Shown piece after piece: positions 34,325-42,551 of a DNA stretch of 64,000 bases (its first letter is position 1; every line of letters starts with the position of its first letter). Below the pieces are notes generated by a model. It was not told the origin of the DNA. It did no database searches and saw nothing but the letters and a program-made list of their open reading frames with translations. The position numbers and the translations under genes were made by a program. Source of the DNA: Dickeya zeae NCPPB 2538 (lineage in GTDB: Bacteria > Pseudomonadota > Gammaproteobacteria > Enterobacterales > Enterobacteriaceae). The stretch is from assembly GCF_000406165.1 (NCBI RefSeq), contig NZ_CM001977.1:1596809-1660808 (forward strand), in the 5' to 3' direction.

Positions 34325-34864
34325 GTGAACAAGTCAATGTTAGCGGGTGTAGGTATCGGTATGGCGGCTGCTCTGGGCGTGGCCGCTGTCGCCAGTCTGG
34401 ATGTGTTCGCATCCCGACCGCAGTTTGCACAGGTGCTGACAGCTACACCCATCAAAGAAACGGTGAAAACGCCGCGTCAGGAATGCCGTAATGTGACGGT
34501 GACGCACCGTCAGCCGGTGCAGGATGAAAATCGCCTTGCCGGTTCACTGTTGGGGGCGGTGGCAGGCGGCGTGCTGGGGCACCAGATCGGTGGTGGACGC
34601 GGACGCGATGTGGCAACGGTCGCCGGTGCGCTGGCCGGTGGCTATGCCGGTAATCAGGTGCAGGGGAATATGCAGGACAGTGATGTCACTACCTCTACGC
34701 AGCAACGCTGCCAAACGGTGTATGACAAATCACAAAAAGTGCTGGGCTATGACGTCACTTATAAGATTGGCGATCAGGAAGGCAAAATCAGGATGGATCG
34801 TGACCCTGGTACCCGTATCCCACTCGACAGCAACGGTCAGTTAGTCATCAATCAGTCCAGTTGA
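34325..34864 (+). CDS. ycfJ: YcfJ family glycine-zipper envelope protein
   Basis: A 179-residue protein with an N-terminal hydrophobic segment (MNKSMLAGVGIGMAAALGV) that is a signal or anchor, and a glycine-zipper region (GSLLGAVAGGVLGHQIGG, then GALAGGYAGNQ) of the 17-kDa surface antigen type. The C-terminal half with two cysteines (CRN, QRCQTVYD) is conserved with E. coli. The start is GTG at 34325 behind a very strong AGGAGGT site; a codon at 34295 is less likely. Function is unknown; stress-linked biofilm roles are reported for relatives. Confidence 0.92.
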   Translation: MNKSMLAGVGIGMAAALGVAAVASLDVFASRPQFAQVLTATPIKETVKTPRQECRNVTVTHRQPVQDENRLAGSLLGAVAGGVLGHQIGGGRGRDVATVAGALAGGYAGNQVQGNMQDSDVTTSTQQRCQTVYDKSQKVLGYDVTYKIGDQEGKIRMDRDPGTRIPLDSNGQLVINQSS

Positions 34865-34877
34865 TGCGCCAGACCGA

Positions 34878-34912
34878 CAGGCCCACCACACCCTGACGGT
34901 ATGGCGGGCCTG
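34878..34912. terminator. Hairpin between convergent ycfJ and the LacI-type gene
   Basis: CAGGCCC pairs with GGGCCTG with further CC/GG pairs inside. It lies between the two stop codons but has no T run on either side, so the assignment as terminator is by position only. Confidence 0.35.
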
Positions 34913-34945
34913 AAGCCATGAAATCCTACCGGTTTCTACCCCTCA

Positions 34946-36019
34946 TCAGGCATCGTATAAATCCGTGTCTTGTACCGGCGAGTGGCGCTGACTTGGCCGA
35001 ATACGCTTGACCGAACTTCTCACTGCCAGCGTACCGTTCAGCAACAGATTGCCGTGACCGCGACCCGGTTGCATCAACTGCAGTTGCAATAATCTGACGG
35101 CTTCCCGGCCCAATTCTTCGCATGGAATCAGTATCGAGGTGAGCGGGATGTCATGCACCGCCGCCAGGTTGGCACCGTCCATACTCATCACCGATATGTC
35201 TTGTGGTACCCGCAACTTTGCTTTATGCAGCGCGTTAATCGCACCGACTGCGATGAAGTTGCCACCTGCCAGTATCGCGGTAGGGTACTGCTCCCGTGGG
35301 CAGGTAGCCAGAAACTCGGTGACGGCTTGTTCCGTTTCTGCACTGCCGAAACCGCGGGGAGTGAGCAGGTGGCGCTCTTCGCTAAACGGCAGGTTATGCT
35401 GTTGATACGCCTCGCGGATCCCCATCAGTCGCCACTCCATGGTATAACGCCGCAGGCAGAGCAGGGTGAGGATCTGGCGGTGTCCCTGCTCAATCAAGTA
35501 ATTAGCGGCGAATTCGCCAATAAGCTGGTGCGCAGGTGAGACACCAGACAACCTCATTTTGTGATCAAAGCAGTTCACCAGTATGCAGGGTTTATTCAAT
35601 TCGGCCGCCAGCGCGTGGATATACGGGTCATCAATACCGATCAAAATCGCGCCTTCGGTTTCCGGTGCGGACATTTTTTCCAGAAAGAGAGAGGCATCGC
35701 TGTCGTTTTCCGCCAGCCCGCAGTAACGCAGGCGGACATCATGCGGGTCCAGCGACTCCTGCACCCCTTGCAATACCTTGTGATAAAAGATGTCGGCCCG
35801 GCTGTTAAAGGCCCGCTCCGGGGCGAATACCGTCAGGCTATTCAGTAATAAACGACCGGTCGCCAGGTTATCCATTACACCGTATTGCCGGGCGGCGGTG
35901 AGGATGCGCATCCGTGCTTCTTCACTGGTGTTGGATTTACCCGCCAGCACCCGCGAAACGGTACTGACGGAAAAACCGGTTTGCAGGGCAATATCGCGGA
36001 TCCGGAGGTTTTTTTTCAT
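34946..36019 (-). CDS. LacI family transcriptional regulator
   Basis: A 357-residue repressor-type regulator. The LacI helix-turn-helix is at residues 6-28 (IRDIALQTGFSVSTVSRVLAGK). A periplasmic-binding-protein-like effector domain follows (about 60-340) with GAILIGID, CILVNCFDH and VMSMDGANLAAVHDIPLTSI, so a sugar or sugar derivative is the expected ligand. It is divergent from the transporter and GH31 glycosidase, and inverted repeats lie in the shared intergenic space, so it most likely controls them. The specific effector cannot be told from sequence. Confidence 0.9.
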   Translation of the reverse strand: MKKNLRIRDIALQTGFSVSTVSRVLAGKSNTSEEARMRILTAARQYGVMDNLATGRLLLNSLTVFAPERAFNSRADIFYHKVLQGVQESLDPHDVRLRYCGLAENDSDASLFLEKMSAPETEGAILIGIDDPYIHALAAELNKPCILVNCFDHKMRLSGVSPAHQLIGEFAANYLIEQGHRQILTLLCLRRYTMEWRLMGIREAYQQHNLPFSEERHLLTPRGFGSAETEQAVTEFLATCPREQYPTAILAGGNFIAVGAINALHKAKLRVPQDISVMSMDGANLAAVHDIPLTSILIPCEELGREAVRLLQLQLMQPGRGHGNLLLNGTLAVRSSVKRIRPSQRHSPVQDTDLYDA

Positions 36020-36044
36020 TTTGTGATCCTGCTCAATTTGGCTG

Positions 36045-36060
36045 ATGAAAAAATTTTCAT
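36045..36060. promoter_or_regulatory. Candidate operator palindrome near the LacI-type regulator
   Basis: ATGAAAA-AA-TTTTCAT is an inverted repeat with 7-bp arms, 26 bases upstream of the regulator start codon. A half copy (ATGAAAA) lies at 36123-36129. The AT-rich centre is unlike the usual CG-centred LacI-family operator, so the assignment is tentative. Confidence 0.35.
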
Positions 36061-36188
36061 AAGCAGAAGAGGGGCGGTTTTACGGAGATAAATGACCCAA
36101 AACAGCGGGTAATGACGTTATCATGAAAATAGTTGCAAAAAAGTGAGTATCTCCCGCTTTTTTATTTCCTTACGCTGAATCTGTCGCG

Positions 36189-36218
36189 ATTTTTCCGGCC
36201 ATCTTCCGCCGGAAAAAT
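36189..36218. promoter_or_regulatory. Perfect 11-bp inverted repeat upstream of the MFS transporter
   Basis: ATTTTTCCGGC and GCCGGAAAAAT are separated by 8 bases. The repeat lies about 100 bases upstream of the transporter start, just before an AT-rich stretch with TATAAA that could be a -10 box. It may be an operator for the divergent regulator or an RNA hairpin. The rest of 36020-36319 shows no gene. Confidence 0.45.
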
Positions 36219-36319
36219 GAATTTAAAAGACATAAAACTTTATAAAAATCTGAATATTAGAACATCAGGATGGTGTGTGCCGACAGGTATTCACCGACAT
36301 CCGCTGTAAGGAGATCACC

Positions 36320-37618
36320 ATGAGTCTCGACGTTAATTCCTCTCCCGTTGTGAATGAAAAACGAAAATTCAAACAATTACGCTGGTGGGTTCTGGCGTTA
36401 TTTCTGTTTGGCGTCACCGTCAATTACATCACCCGTAATTCACTGGGTATACTGGCACCTGAATTAAAAACCGTTTTAAACATTACCACCGAACAATACT
36501 CCTGGATTGTCGGTGCGTTCCAATTGGCTTACACCATATTTCAGCCGTTATGTGGATGGCTTATCGACGTCATCGGCTTAAAGATGGGCTTCATGATTTG
36601 CGCGGTTATCTGGGCGCTGATGTGTCTGTTGCATGCCGGTGCAGGCAGTTGGGTTCAGCTCGCGGTCTTGCGTTTTATGATGGGGGGCGCTGAGGCTGCC
36701 GCCACACCGGCCAACGCGAAAACCATTGGCGAGTGGTTCCCTCGTCAGGAACGGCCTGTCGCTGCCGGTTGGGCGGGTGTTGGCTTTTCCATCGGAGCGA
36801 TGCTGGCTCCGCCGATCATCGTGGTTGCTCATTCGCTGTTGGGCTGGCAGGGCGCATTCATTTTTGCCGGGGTGCTGGCGATGCTTTGGGTGGTGTTGTG
36901 GTGGCTGTTTTACCATGACCCGGAAAAGCACCCGCACCTGAGTAAAGCCGAGCTGGCATTTATCCGTCAGGACAACGAACCGGCACCGGTGAAACAACCC
37001 TTTTTCACCGCCATGAAAACGGTGCTGAAAAACCGCCGTTTCTACGGTATCGCCATTCCGGCGTTTATGGCCGAACCTGCCTGGGCGGTGTTGAGCTTCT
37101 GGGTGCCGCTGTATCTGGCGAAAGAGCGCGGTATGGATCTGAAACAGATCGCCATGTTCGCCTGGCTGCCGTTTCTGGCTGCTGACTTTGGCAGTATTGC
37201 CAGTGGTTACCTGACCAAGCTCTACACGCGCTGGTTTGGTTGTTCGCGGATTAATTCCGTGGTGGGCAGTTCGGTGACCGGCGCGTTCCTGATGCTGTCG
37301 CTCGCACTGGTCAGCGTGACCCAAAACCCTTATCTGGCCATCATTTTGATCTCCATCGGCGGGTTTGGTCACCAGATCATTTCCTGCATGCTGAGCGCGG
37401 TAGTGGTGGATTCGTTCGATAAAGGCCAAATGGCGACCGTTAACGGCATGCGTGGTGCCAGCGCCTGGATTGCCAGTTTCCTGTTTTCGTTGTTGATTGG
37501 TGTGACTGCCGACAAGATTGGCTTTAATCCACTGTTTGTGGCGATGGGCTTTTTTGATTTGTTTGGCGCACTGTTTTTGGTGGCGTTCATTGCCGAGCGT
37601 CGTCAGCGCGCACATTGA
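36320..37618 (+). CDS. MFS transporter of the anion:cation symporter (hexuronate/ExuT-like) type
   Basis: A 432-residue inner-membrane carrier with about twelve hydrophobic helices. Features typical of the ACS family are NYITRNSLGILAPEL in helix 1, the sequence RFMMGGAEAAATPANAKTIGEWFP (helix 4, residues about 115-138; only its parts are quoted), and RGASAWIASF near the end. Relatives import sugar acids such as hexuronates and glucarate with protons. The start at 36320 follows AAGGAGA. The GH31 gene starts 62 bases after its stop, so both are probably one transcript. The substrate is unknown. Confidence 0.88.
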   Translation: MSLDVNSSPVVNEKRKFKQLRWWVLALFLFGVTVNYITRNSLGILAPELKTVLNITTEQYSWIVGAFQLAYTIFQPLCGWLIDVIGLKMGFMICAVIWALMCLLHAGAGSWVQLAVLRFMMGGAEAAATPANAKTIGEWFPRQERPVAAGWAGVGFSIGAMLAPPIIVVAHSLLGWQGAFIFAGVLAMLWVVLWWLFYHDPEKHPHLSKAELAFIRQDNEPAPVKQPFFTAMKTVLKNRRFYGIAIPAFMAEPAWAVLSFWVPLYLAKERGMDLKQIAMFAWLPFLAADFGSIASGYLTKLYTRWFGCSRINSVVGSSVTGAFLMLSLALVSVTQNPYLAIILISIGGFGHQIISCMLSAVVVDSFDKGQMATVNGMRGASAWIASFLFSLLIGVTADKIGFNPLFVAMGFFDLFGALFLVAFIAERRQRAH

Positions 37619-37680
37619 TAACGTTTTGGTATTAACAACGTTTCAGCATAGACAGAATTTTCGAATAGACGAGTGATGTT

Positions 37681-40056
37681 ATGAAGACATTGAAACACTG
37701 GGTATTGCACCATCAGGCCGAGGATCGGGTTGAGTTGCTGGTGGACGGCGCGCATCGCTTTATGTTGTATGTGCTGGCGCCGGGGTTAATGCGGGTATTG
37801 ATTAAGCAGGATGATGAACTGCGCTTGAACCGTACCTGGAGTATCGCACCAGAGCAGGATGTCCCCTGGCAGGGGCGAGTGCGCGAGAGCAGCGACGGCT
37901 TTGCCTTACCGGGGTATACCTTATCCTGGCAAGGCGATGCGTTGCAGATAAGCACCGCGCAACTGCGGGTGACGGTACACCAGCCGCTGTGGTTGTCATG
38001 GGAACACTGTGATGCGCAGGGGAACTGGCAACCGCTGGCTTCTGACCGGCCAACCGGTGCTTATCTGCTTAACCGTCACGGTGATGGTGTGGCGCACTAC
38101 CAGCGCCGTACACCACAGGAACGTTGCTACGGTCTGGGCGAAAAAGCCGGGGATCTCAACCGCGCCGGTCGTCGCTTTGAATTCCGTAATCTGGATGCGA
38201 TGGGCTATAACGCGCAAAGCACCGATCCGCTGTATAAGCACCTGCCGTTCACCATTGTGAACCAGCCTGGTGTCAGCTATGGCGTGTTTTATGACAACCT
38301 CAGTTCCACCTGGCTGGACTTGGGTAACGAGCTTGATAACTACCATCTGGCTTACCGTCGCTATCAGGCTGAGGCCGGGGATTTGGATTACTATTTCCTG
38401 CTCGGCCCGGCAATCCTGGATGTGACCAAAGCCTTTGTGCGGCTGACTGGTAAAACCTACTTTGGCCCTAAATGGAGCCTCGGCTACAGTGGGTCTACCA
38501 TGCATTACACCGATGCGCCGGATGCCCAGCAACAGCTGTTGTCGTTCATTGAATTGTGCCGTCAGCATGCTATCCCGTGTGATTCTTTCCAGCTTTCGTC
38601 CGGGTACACCTCGATCGGCAATAAGCGCTACGTGTTTAACTGGAACTACGACAAGGTGCCGCAGCCGGAGCAGATGAGCCAGGCGTTTCATGACGCGGGG
38701 CTGCATCTGGCTGCCAATATCAAGCCTTGCCTGTTGCAGGATCATCCCCGCTATCAGGAAGTGGCCGCGAAGGGGCTGTTTGTGCGTGATTCAGAATCGG
38801 ATAACCCGGAACGCTCCAGTTTCTGGGACGATGAAGGCTCCCATCTGGATTTCACCAATCCGGACACCGTTGCCTGGTGGCAGGAAAATGTCACCCGGCA
38901 ATTGCTGGAAAAAGGCATTGATTCAACCTGGAACGATAACAACGAATTCGAAGTCTGGGATGGCGAGGCGCGCTGTCATGGCTTTGGGCAGCCGATTGCC
39001 ATCAAGCATATTCGCCCGTTGATGCCGCTGCTGATGATGCGTGCGTCTATGGAGGCGCAGCAGCGCTTCGCGCCTGAGCTACGTCCTTACCTGATTTCAC
39101 GCTCCGGCAGCGCCGGTATGCAGCGTTATGTGCAGACCTGGAGTGGTGACAACCGCACCAACTGGCAGACACTACGTTATAACACCCGCATGGGCGTCGG
39201 TATGAGCCTGTCTGGCCTGTATAACGTCGGGCATGATGTGGGCGGTTTTGCCGGTAATAAGCCGGACGCCGAACTGTTTGTGCGCTGGGTACAAAACGGG
39301 GTGATGCATCCGCGCTTTACCATTCACTCATGGAATGACGACGCCACGGTTAACGAACCCTGGATGTACCCGGCGGTCACGCCGATTATCCGTGATGCCA
39401 TTCAGTTGCGTTATCGACTGTTGCCGTACCTGTATACCTTGTTCTGGCAGGCCCATACGGACGACGAGCCGATGCTACGCCCGATGTTTCTGGATCATGA
39501 GCATGACCCGCGCACCTTTGAGGAAAGTGACGATTTCATGCTCGGTAAAGACCTGCTGGTCGCCAGCGTCGTGGAGCCGGGGCAACGTCAGCGTCAGGTG
39601 TATTTGCCGGACAATGGCGATGGCTGGTACGACTTTTACCGCGGTGACTGGTTCAGCGCAGGCCAAACGGTGACGCTGGATGCGCCGCTGGAACGTTTAC
39701 CACTGCTGGTCCGGGCCGGTGCCATGATACCGATGTCGGCGCGTACCGATTTTGTCAGCCCGCAGAGCGACGATCAACGCACCATGCTAGTTTTCCCGCT
39801 GATGGGGAATGGCACACGTCAGGGCCTGTTGTTTGAAGATGACGGCGAAACCCACCGCTGGCGTGATGGACAGGCGTTGTGGCTGCGTTGGGAGCTCTGT
39901 TGCAGCGCCGGACGTATTGACGTGACCTTCTACCCGGAAGGGGCGTTTGTACCGGCGTGGCGGCAGTTGACCGTGCAGTTGCCACCAGATGAGCAACGCG
40001 TGCTGTACATTAATGGCGAGCGCACCACGCAGTACACACTGCCTTCCCGGAACTAA
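37681..40056 (+). CDS. Glycoside hydrolase family 31 protein
   Basis: A 791-residue retaining alpha-glycosidase without a signal peptide, so it should act in the cytoplasm on imported substrate. An N-terminal beta-sandwich (about 1-250, with CYGLGEKAGDLNR at 149-161) leads to the catalytic barrel. The predicted nucleophile is Asp419 in WNDNNEFE and the acid/base Asp490 in WSGDNRTNW; GHDVGGF at 518-524 and HPRFTIHSWN follow. Classical members read WxDMNE, so Met is replaced by Asn. Specificity could be alpha-glucosidase, alpha-xylosidase, alpha-galactosidase or another; the sequence alone does not say. It is downstream of an MFS importer. Confidence 0.9.
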   Translation: MKTLKHWVLHHQAEDRVELLVDGAHRFMLYVLAPGLMRVLIKQDDELRLNRTWSIAPEQDVPWQGRVRESSDGFALPGYTLSWQGDALQISTAQLRVTVHQPLWLSWEHCDAQGNWQPLASDRPTGAYLLNRHGDGVAHYQRRTPQERCYGLGEKAGDLNRAGRRFEFRNLDAMGYNAQSTDPLYKHLPFTIVNQPGVSYGVFYDNLSSTWLDLGNELDNYHLAYRRYQAEAGDLDYYFLLGPAILDVTKAFVRLTGKTYFGPKWSLGYSGSTMHYTDAPDAQQQLLSFIELCRQHAIPCDSFQLSSGYTSIGNKRYVFNWNYDKVPQPEQMSQAFHDAGLHLAANIKPCLLQDHPRYQEVAAKGLFVRDSESDNPERSSFWDDEGSHLDFTNPDTVAWWQENVTRQLLEKGIDSTWNDNNEFEVWDGEARCHGFGQPIAIKHIRPLMPLLMMRASMEAQQRFAPELRPYLISRSGSAGMQRYVQTWSGDNRTNWQTLRYNTRMGVGMSLSGLYNVGHDVGGFAGNKPDAELFVRWVQNGVMHPRFTIHSWNDDATVNEPWMYPAVTPIIRDAIQLRYRLLPYLYTLFWQAHTDDEPMLRPMFLDHEHDPRTFEESDDFMLGKDLLVASVVEPGQRQRQVYLPDNGDGWYDFYRGDWFSAGQTVTLDAPLERLPLLVRAGAMIPMSARTDFVSPQSDDQRTMLVFPLMGNGTRQGLLFEDDGETHRWRDGQALWLRWELCCSAGRIDVTFYPEGAFVPAWRQLTVQLPPDEQRVLYINGERTTQYTLPSRN

Positions 40057-40073
40057 CCGCAGCGTGGGGTAGG

Positions 40074-40103
40074 CCCTGCCGGCAGTCTCCTCTGTCGGCA
40101 GGG
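40074..40103 (+). terminator. Hairpin after the GH31 gene, possible terminator
   Basis: CCCTGCCGGCAG pairs with CTGTCGGCAGGG (12 bp with one G-U, six-base loop), 17 bases after the stop codon. There is no T run, so it may instead protect the 3' end of the message. Confidence 0.4.
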
Positions 40104-40211
40104 TGCCGTGACCGCTATCGCTTTATTGTCAGTCGAATAGTGAGTTCCGTTTATCAATAGACAGCGAAGGGGTATTATCGATAGCACATTGCCAATGATG
40201 CCTACAGCTAT

Positions 40212-40246
40212 CTACCCAAAATAATTCGAGTTGCGGGTGTGTTGGC
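40212..40246. repeat. Copy of an intergenic repeat (half unit)
   Basis: CTACCCAAAATAATTCGAGT followed by TGCGGGTGTGTTGGC matches one half of the fuller palindromic element at 44314-44376. Such TACCC-AAATAATTCGAG elements are, from memory, widespread between genes in Pectobacteriaceae and Yersiniaceae. Confidence 0.6.
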
Positions 40247-40271
40247 TTTTATTCAGGCACCGGGAAGACAT

Positions 40272-41087
40272 ATGCTGAATAATTCGGAAGTTCAACGCTA
40301 TCTACAGCGCATTGGCGTCAGCGCTTTGCCTGCGGAACCGGCTTTACAACTGCGCACCCTTCATCTTGCCCACCTCACGCATGTTCCATTTGAAAATCTG
40401 GATGTGGTGTTCGGAAAACCGATACACCTGAATCCGTCTGCTATCTATCGAAAAATCGTTGATGACCGGCGTGGCGGGTTTTGTTACGAGCTTAATTACG
40501 GCTTTTATTTGCTGTTGCAGGCGTTAGGGTTTGAGGTACACCTGTTGGCCGGTCAGGTGTGGAACGATGATGGTCACTATGGGCAGCCCTTCGATCATCT
40601 GTTTTTACATGTGACGCTGCCGCAAGCGTCCGTCATTGCCGATATCAGCTTTGGGGATTCATTCTGTGTGCCGGTGCCACTGTCGGGTGAGGTGTCGAGT
40701 GAAGCGTTTGCCCACTATCAGGTCGTGGCGGTGGAGGGAGGCTATCAGTTGCAGCAGCGGATTGGCGATAACGACTGGAAACCGCAATACAAGTTTACGC
40801 TGCACGCTTACCAACTGGCAGACTACGCCGGGATGGCGCACTACCATCAAACCTCGCCATTATCGCCATTTACCACCAAGTCGCTTTGCACCCGCGTAAC
40901 GGCACAAGGGCGATTAACCCTGTCTAATAACCGCTTGATTGTCACCCGGCACGGCCAGAAGAGCGAGCGTGTTATCAGCAGTCATCGTGATTATCTGGAT
41001 TGTCTGCAACAGCAGTTTGGGATTGTGCTGACGGACGGTTATGACAGCCAGCGCTGGTTTGAGCGCCTTAGTGCCGCTGTGACCTGA
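40272..41087 (+). CDS. nhoA: Arylamine N-acetyltransferase (N-hydroxyarylamine O-acetyltransferase type)
   Basis: A 271-residue cytoplasmic enzyme that acetylates arylamines, arylhydroxylamines or hydrazines from acetyl-CoA. The NAT catalytic triad is visible as Cys71 (RRGGFCYELN), His109 (FDHLFLHV) and Asp124 (IADISFGD), with the same spacing as the E. coli triad. HVPFENLDV near residue 37 is also conserved. The start at 40272 follows GGAAGACAT; an upstream codon at 40239 lies inside a repeat. It is a lone gene convergent with yegD. The natural substrate is uncertain. Confidence 0.9.
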   Translation: MLNNSEVQRYLQRIGVSALPAEPALQLRTLHLAHLTHVPFENLDVVFGKPIHLNPSAIYRKIVDDRRGGFCYELNYGFYLLLQALGFEVHLLAGQVWNDDGHYGQPFDHLFLHVTLPQASVIADISFGDSFCVPVPLSGEVSSEAFAHYQVVAVEGGYQLQQRIGDNDWKPQYKFTLHAYQLADYAGMAHYHQTSPLSPFTTKSLCTRVTAQGRLTLSNNRLIVTRHGQKSERVISSHRDYLDCLQQQFGIVLTDGYDSQRWFERLSAAVT

Positions 41088-41108
41088 GTCGTCAGCGGCA
41101 GGTTTTAT

Positions 41109-42458
41109 CTAGCGAAACAGTGTCTGTGCCCAGCGGGCCAGACCGGCGGTGACAGAACCGAAGTCATCGCCGCTTTCGATTGGGACACCAGGCAGGCAGT
41201 GGCTGATGGCAGTGCGTAGTAATGGCGAACGGGCGCTACCGCCAGTCAGATAAATGACGTCCGGCTGCGTCTGGCTGCTTTCCTGTGCTTGAATAAGCTG
41301 GCGCTTAATGTGCTCTAGCGGTTGTGCGATCGCCTCTTCCAGCTGGTTTACGCTGACGTCGGTTGCCAGTTCGGGCGAGATAAACGGCAGGCAGGCCTGC
41401 GAAATGTCTGCCTGCGACAAGGCAATTTTCTGTTCTTCTGCCAGCCGAACCAGCCGATAGCTGAGTCGCTGACGCCATACGGTCAGCAGGCGTGCTACCT
41501 GATCGGGTTCGCGGGCATCATGAATCAAATCACGCAGCAGCTTGCCGCTGGCGTTACTGTAGAATTCAGCCTGCGCTGGTACATCGTTGATAGCCACCGC
41601 ATTCCACCACGGCAAGACCGGCAGGGCGGTGCCTTTTTCGGTGCTGCCGTTCATGCCCAGCAACGGGCAGAACTGCCTGAATGCCAGCATAATGTCCAGA
41701 TCGTTACCCCCGACCCGGCAACCGCTGTGGCCGAGCAGGCTTTCCGCGCGCTCCCGGCGATGACGCCACGTTGGCCCCATCAGTAGCATCGAACAGTCGG
41801 TGGTACCGCCGCCGATATCGACCACCAGTACCCGTTTTTCCTGTTGCAGGGTTGCTTCAAAATCAAGACCAGCCGCCACCGGCTCAAATTGAAACGCCAC
41901 CTGCCGGAACCCGGCGCGCCCGGCGGCACGCTCCAGAATACCCTGAGCCTGGAGGTTGGACTCTTCGCCACCCATCCCCTGAAAGTTGATGGGTCGCCCG
42001 ATGACCGCCTGTTCAATAGGCCGGTCAAGTTGTTGCTCGGCCTGACGACGAATATGCAGCATCATGGCGCAGACCAGATCTTCGAACAGCGCTATCTGCT
42101 GTGGTTTTAGTCCGGTTGCGCCGAGAAACGACTTGGGTGATTTAACAAACCAGGTATCTTGCGGGTCATCCATGTAGTGCGACAATGCGTCCAGCCCGAA
42201 TCTGACGCTATCGGGTTGAACACGAATATCCTCTTCGCGATTGTGGCTGATGGCGCGTTGTAGTTGCCGGGCGTTTTCTCCCTCGGCCGCGACCTGATGA
42301 TGTCGCCACAACCATTCACTCACCGCTTCGCGACTGGGCGCGCACAACATAGATTGTAAATAAGGCGCTTGTTGCTCCAGTTGCAACAACCGTGGTGTTT
42401 CGTGTTCCATGACAGCCAGCGAACAGTTGGCCGTTCCATAGTCAAAGCCGACAAACAT
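41109..42458 (-). CDS. yegD: Hsp70-like protein YegD
   Basis: A 449-residue cytoplasmic protein with the actin/Hsp70 ATPase fold but without the Hsp70 peptide-binding domain. Visible ATPase motifs are GFDYGTANCS at the N-terminus, VVDIGGGTTDCS in the middle and YLTGGSARSP near the end. It is close to E. coli YegD (450 residues), which is called an atypical chaperone without proof of activity. The start at 42458 matches E. coli (MFVGFDYG); the codon at 42473 adds five residues. It is a single gene next to nhoA, away from its usual E. coli neighbours. Confidence 0.93.
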   Translation of the reverse strand: MFVGFDYGTANCSLAVMEHETPRLLQLEQQAPYLQSMLCAPSREAVSEWLWRHHQVAAEGENARQLQRAISHNREEDIRVQPDSVRFGLDALSHYMDDPQDTWFVKSPKSFLGATGLKPQQIALFEDLVCAMMLHIRRQAEQQLDRPIEQAVIGRPINFQGMGGEESNLQAQGILERAAGRAGFRQVAFQFEPVAAGLDFEATLQQEKRVLVVDIGGGTTDCSMLLMGPTWRHRRERAESLLGHSGCRVGGNDLDIMLAFRQFCPLLGMNGSTEKGTALPVLPWWNAVAINDVPAQAEFYSNASGKLLRDLIHDAREPDQVARLLTVWRQRLSYRLVRLAEEQKIALSQADISQACLPFISPELATDVSVNQLEEAIAQPLEHIKRQLIQAQESSQTQPDVIYLTGGSARSPLLRTAISHCLPGVPIESGDDFGSVTAGLARWAQTLFR

Positions 42459-42551
42459 GATTGTCATCCCCATGCCAGTAGAGAAGGGGCGGGAATTTAC
42501 CGCTTGCTCCGGAGCTTGTAAAGAGACGCGGAGGATAAAAATCGTGTGTTG

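Noticed and set aside
36019..36040. CRP-like site at the LacI-type gene start
   Set aside because: TGTGA-N6-TCAAT matches moderately, but it overlaps the start codon and ribosome site of the regulator on the other strand, so the match is probably incidental.
36578..37615. 345-codon open frame antisense to the MFS transporter
   Set aside because: It is the shadow of a well-supported coding frame; its sequence is rich in His, Gln and Arg as expected of an antisense reading and has no family features.
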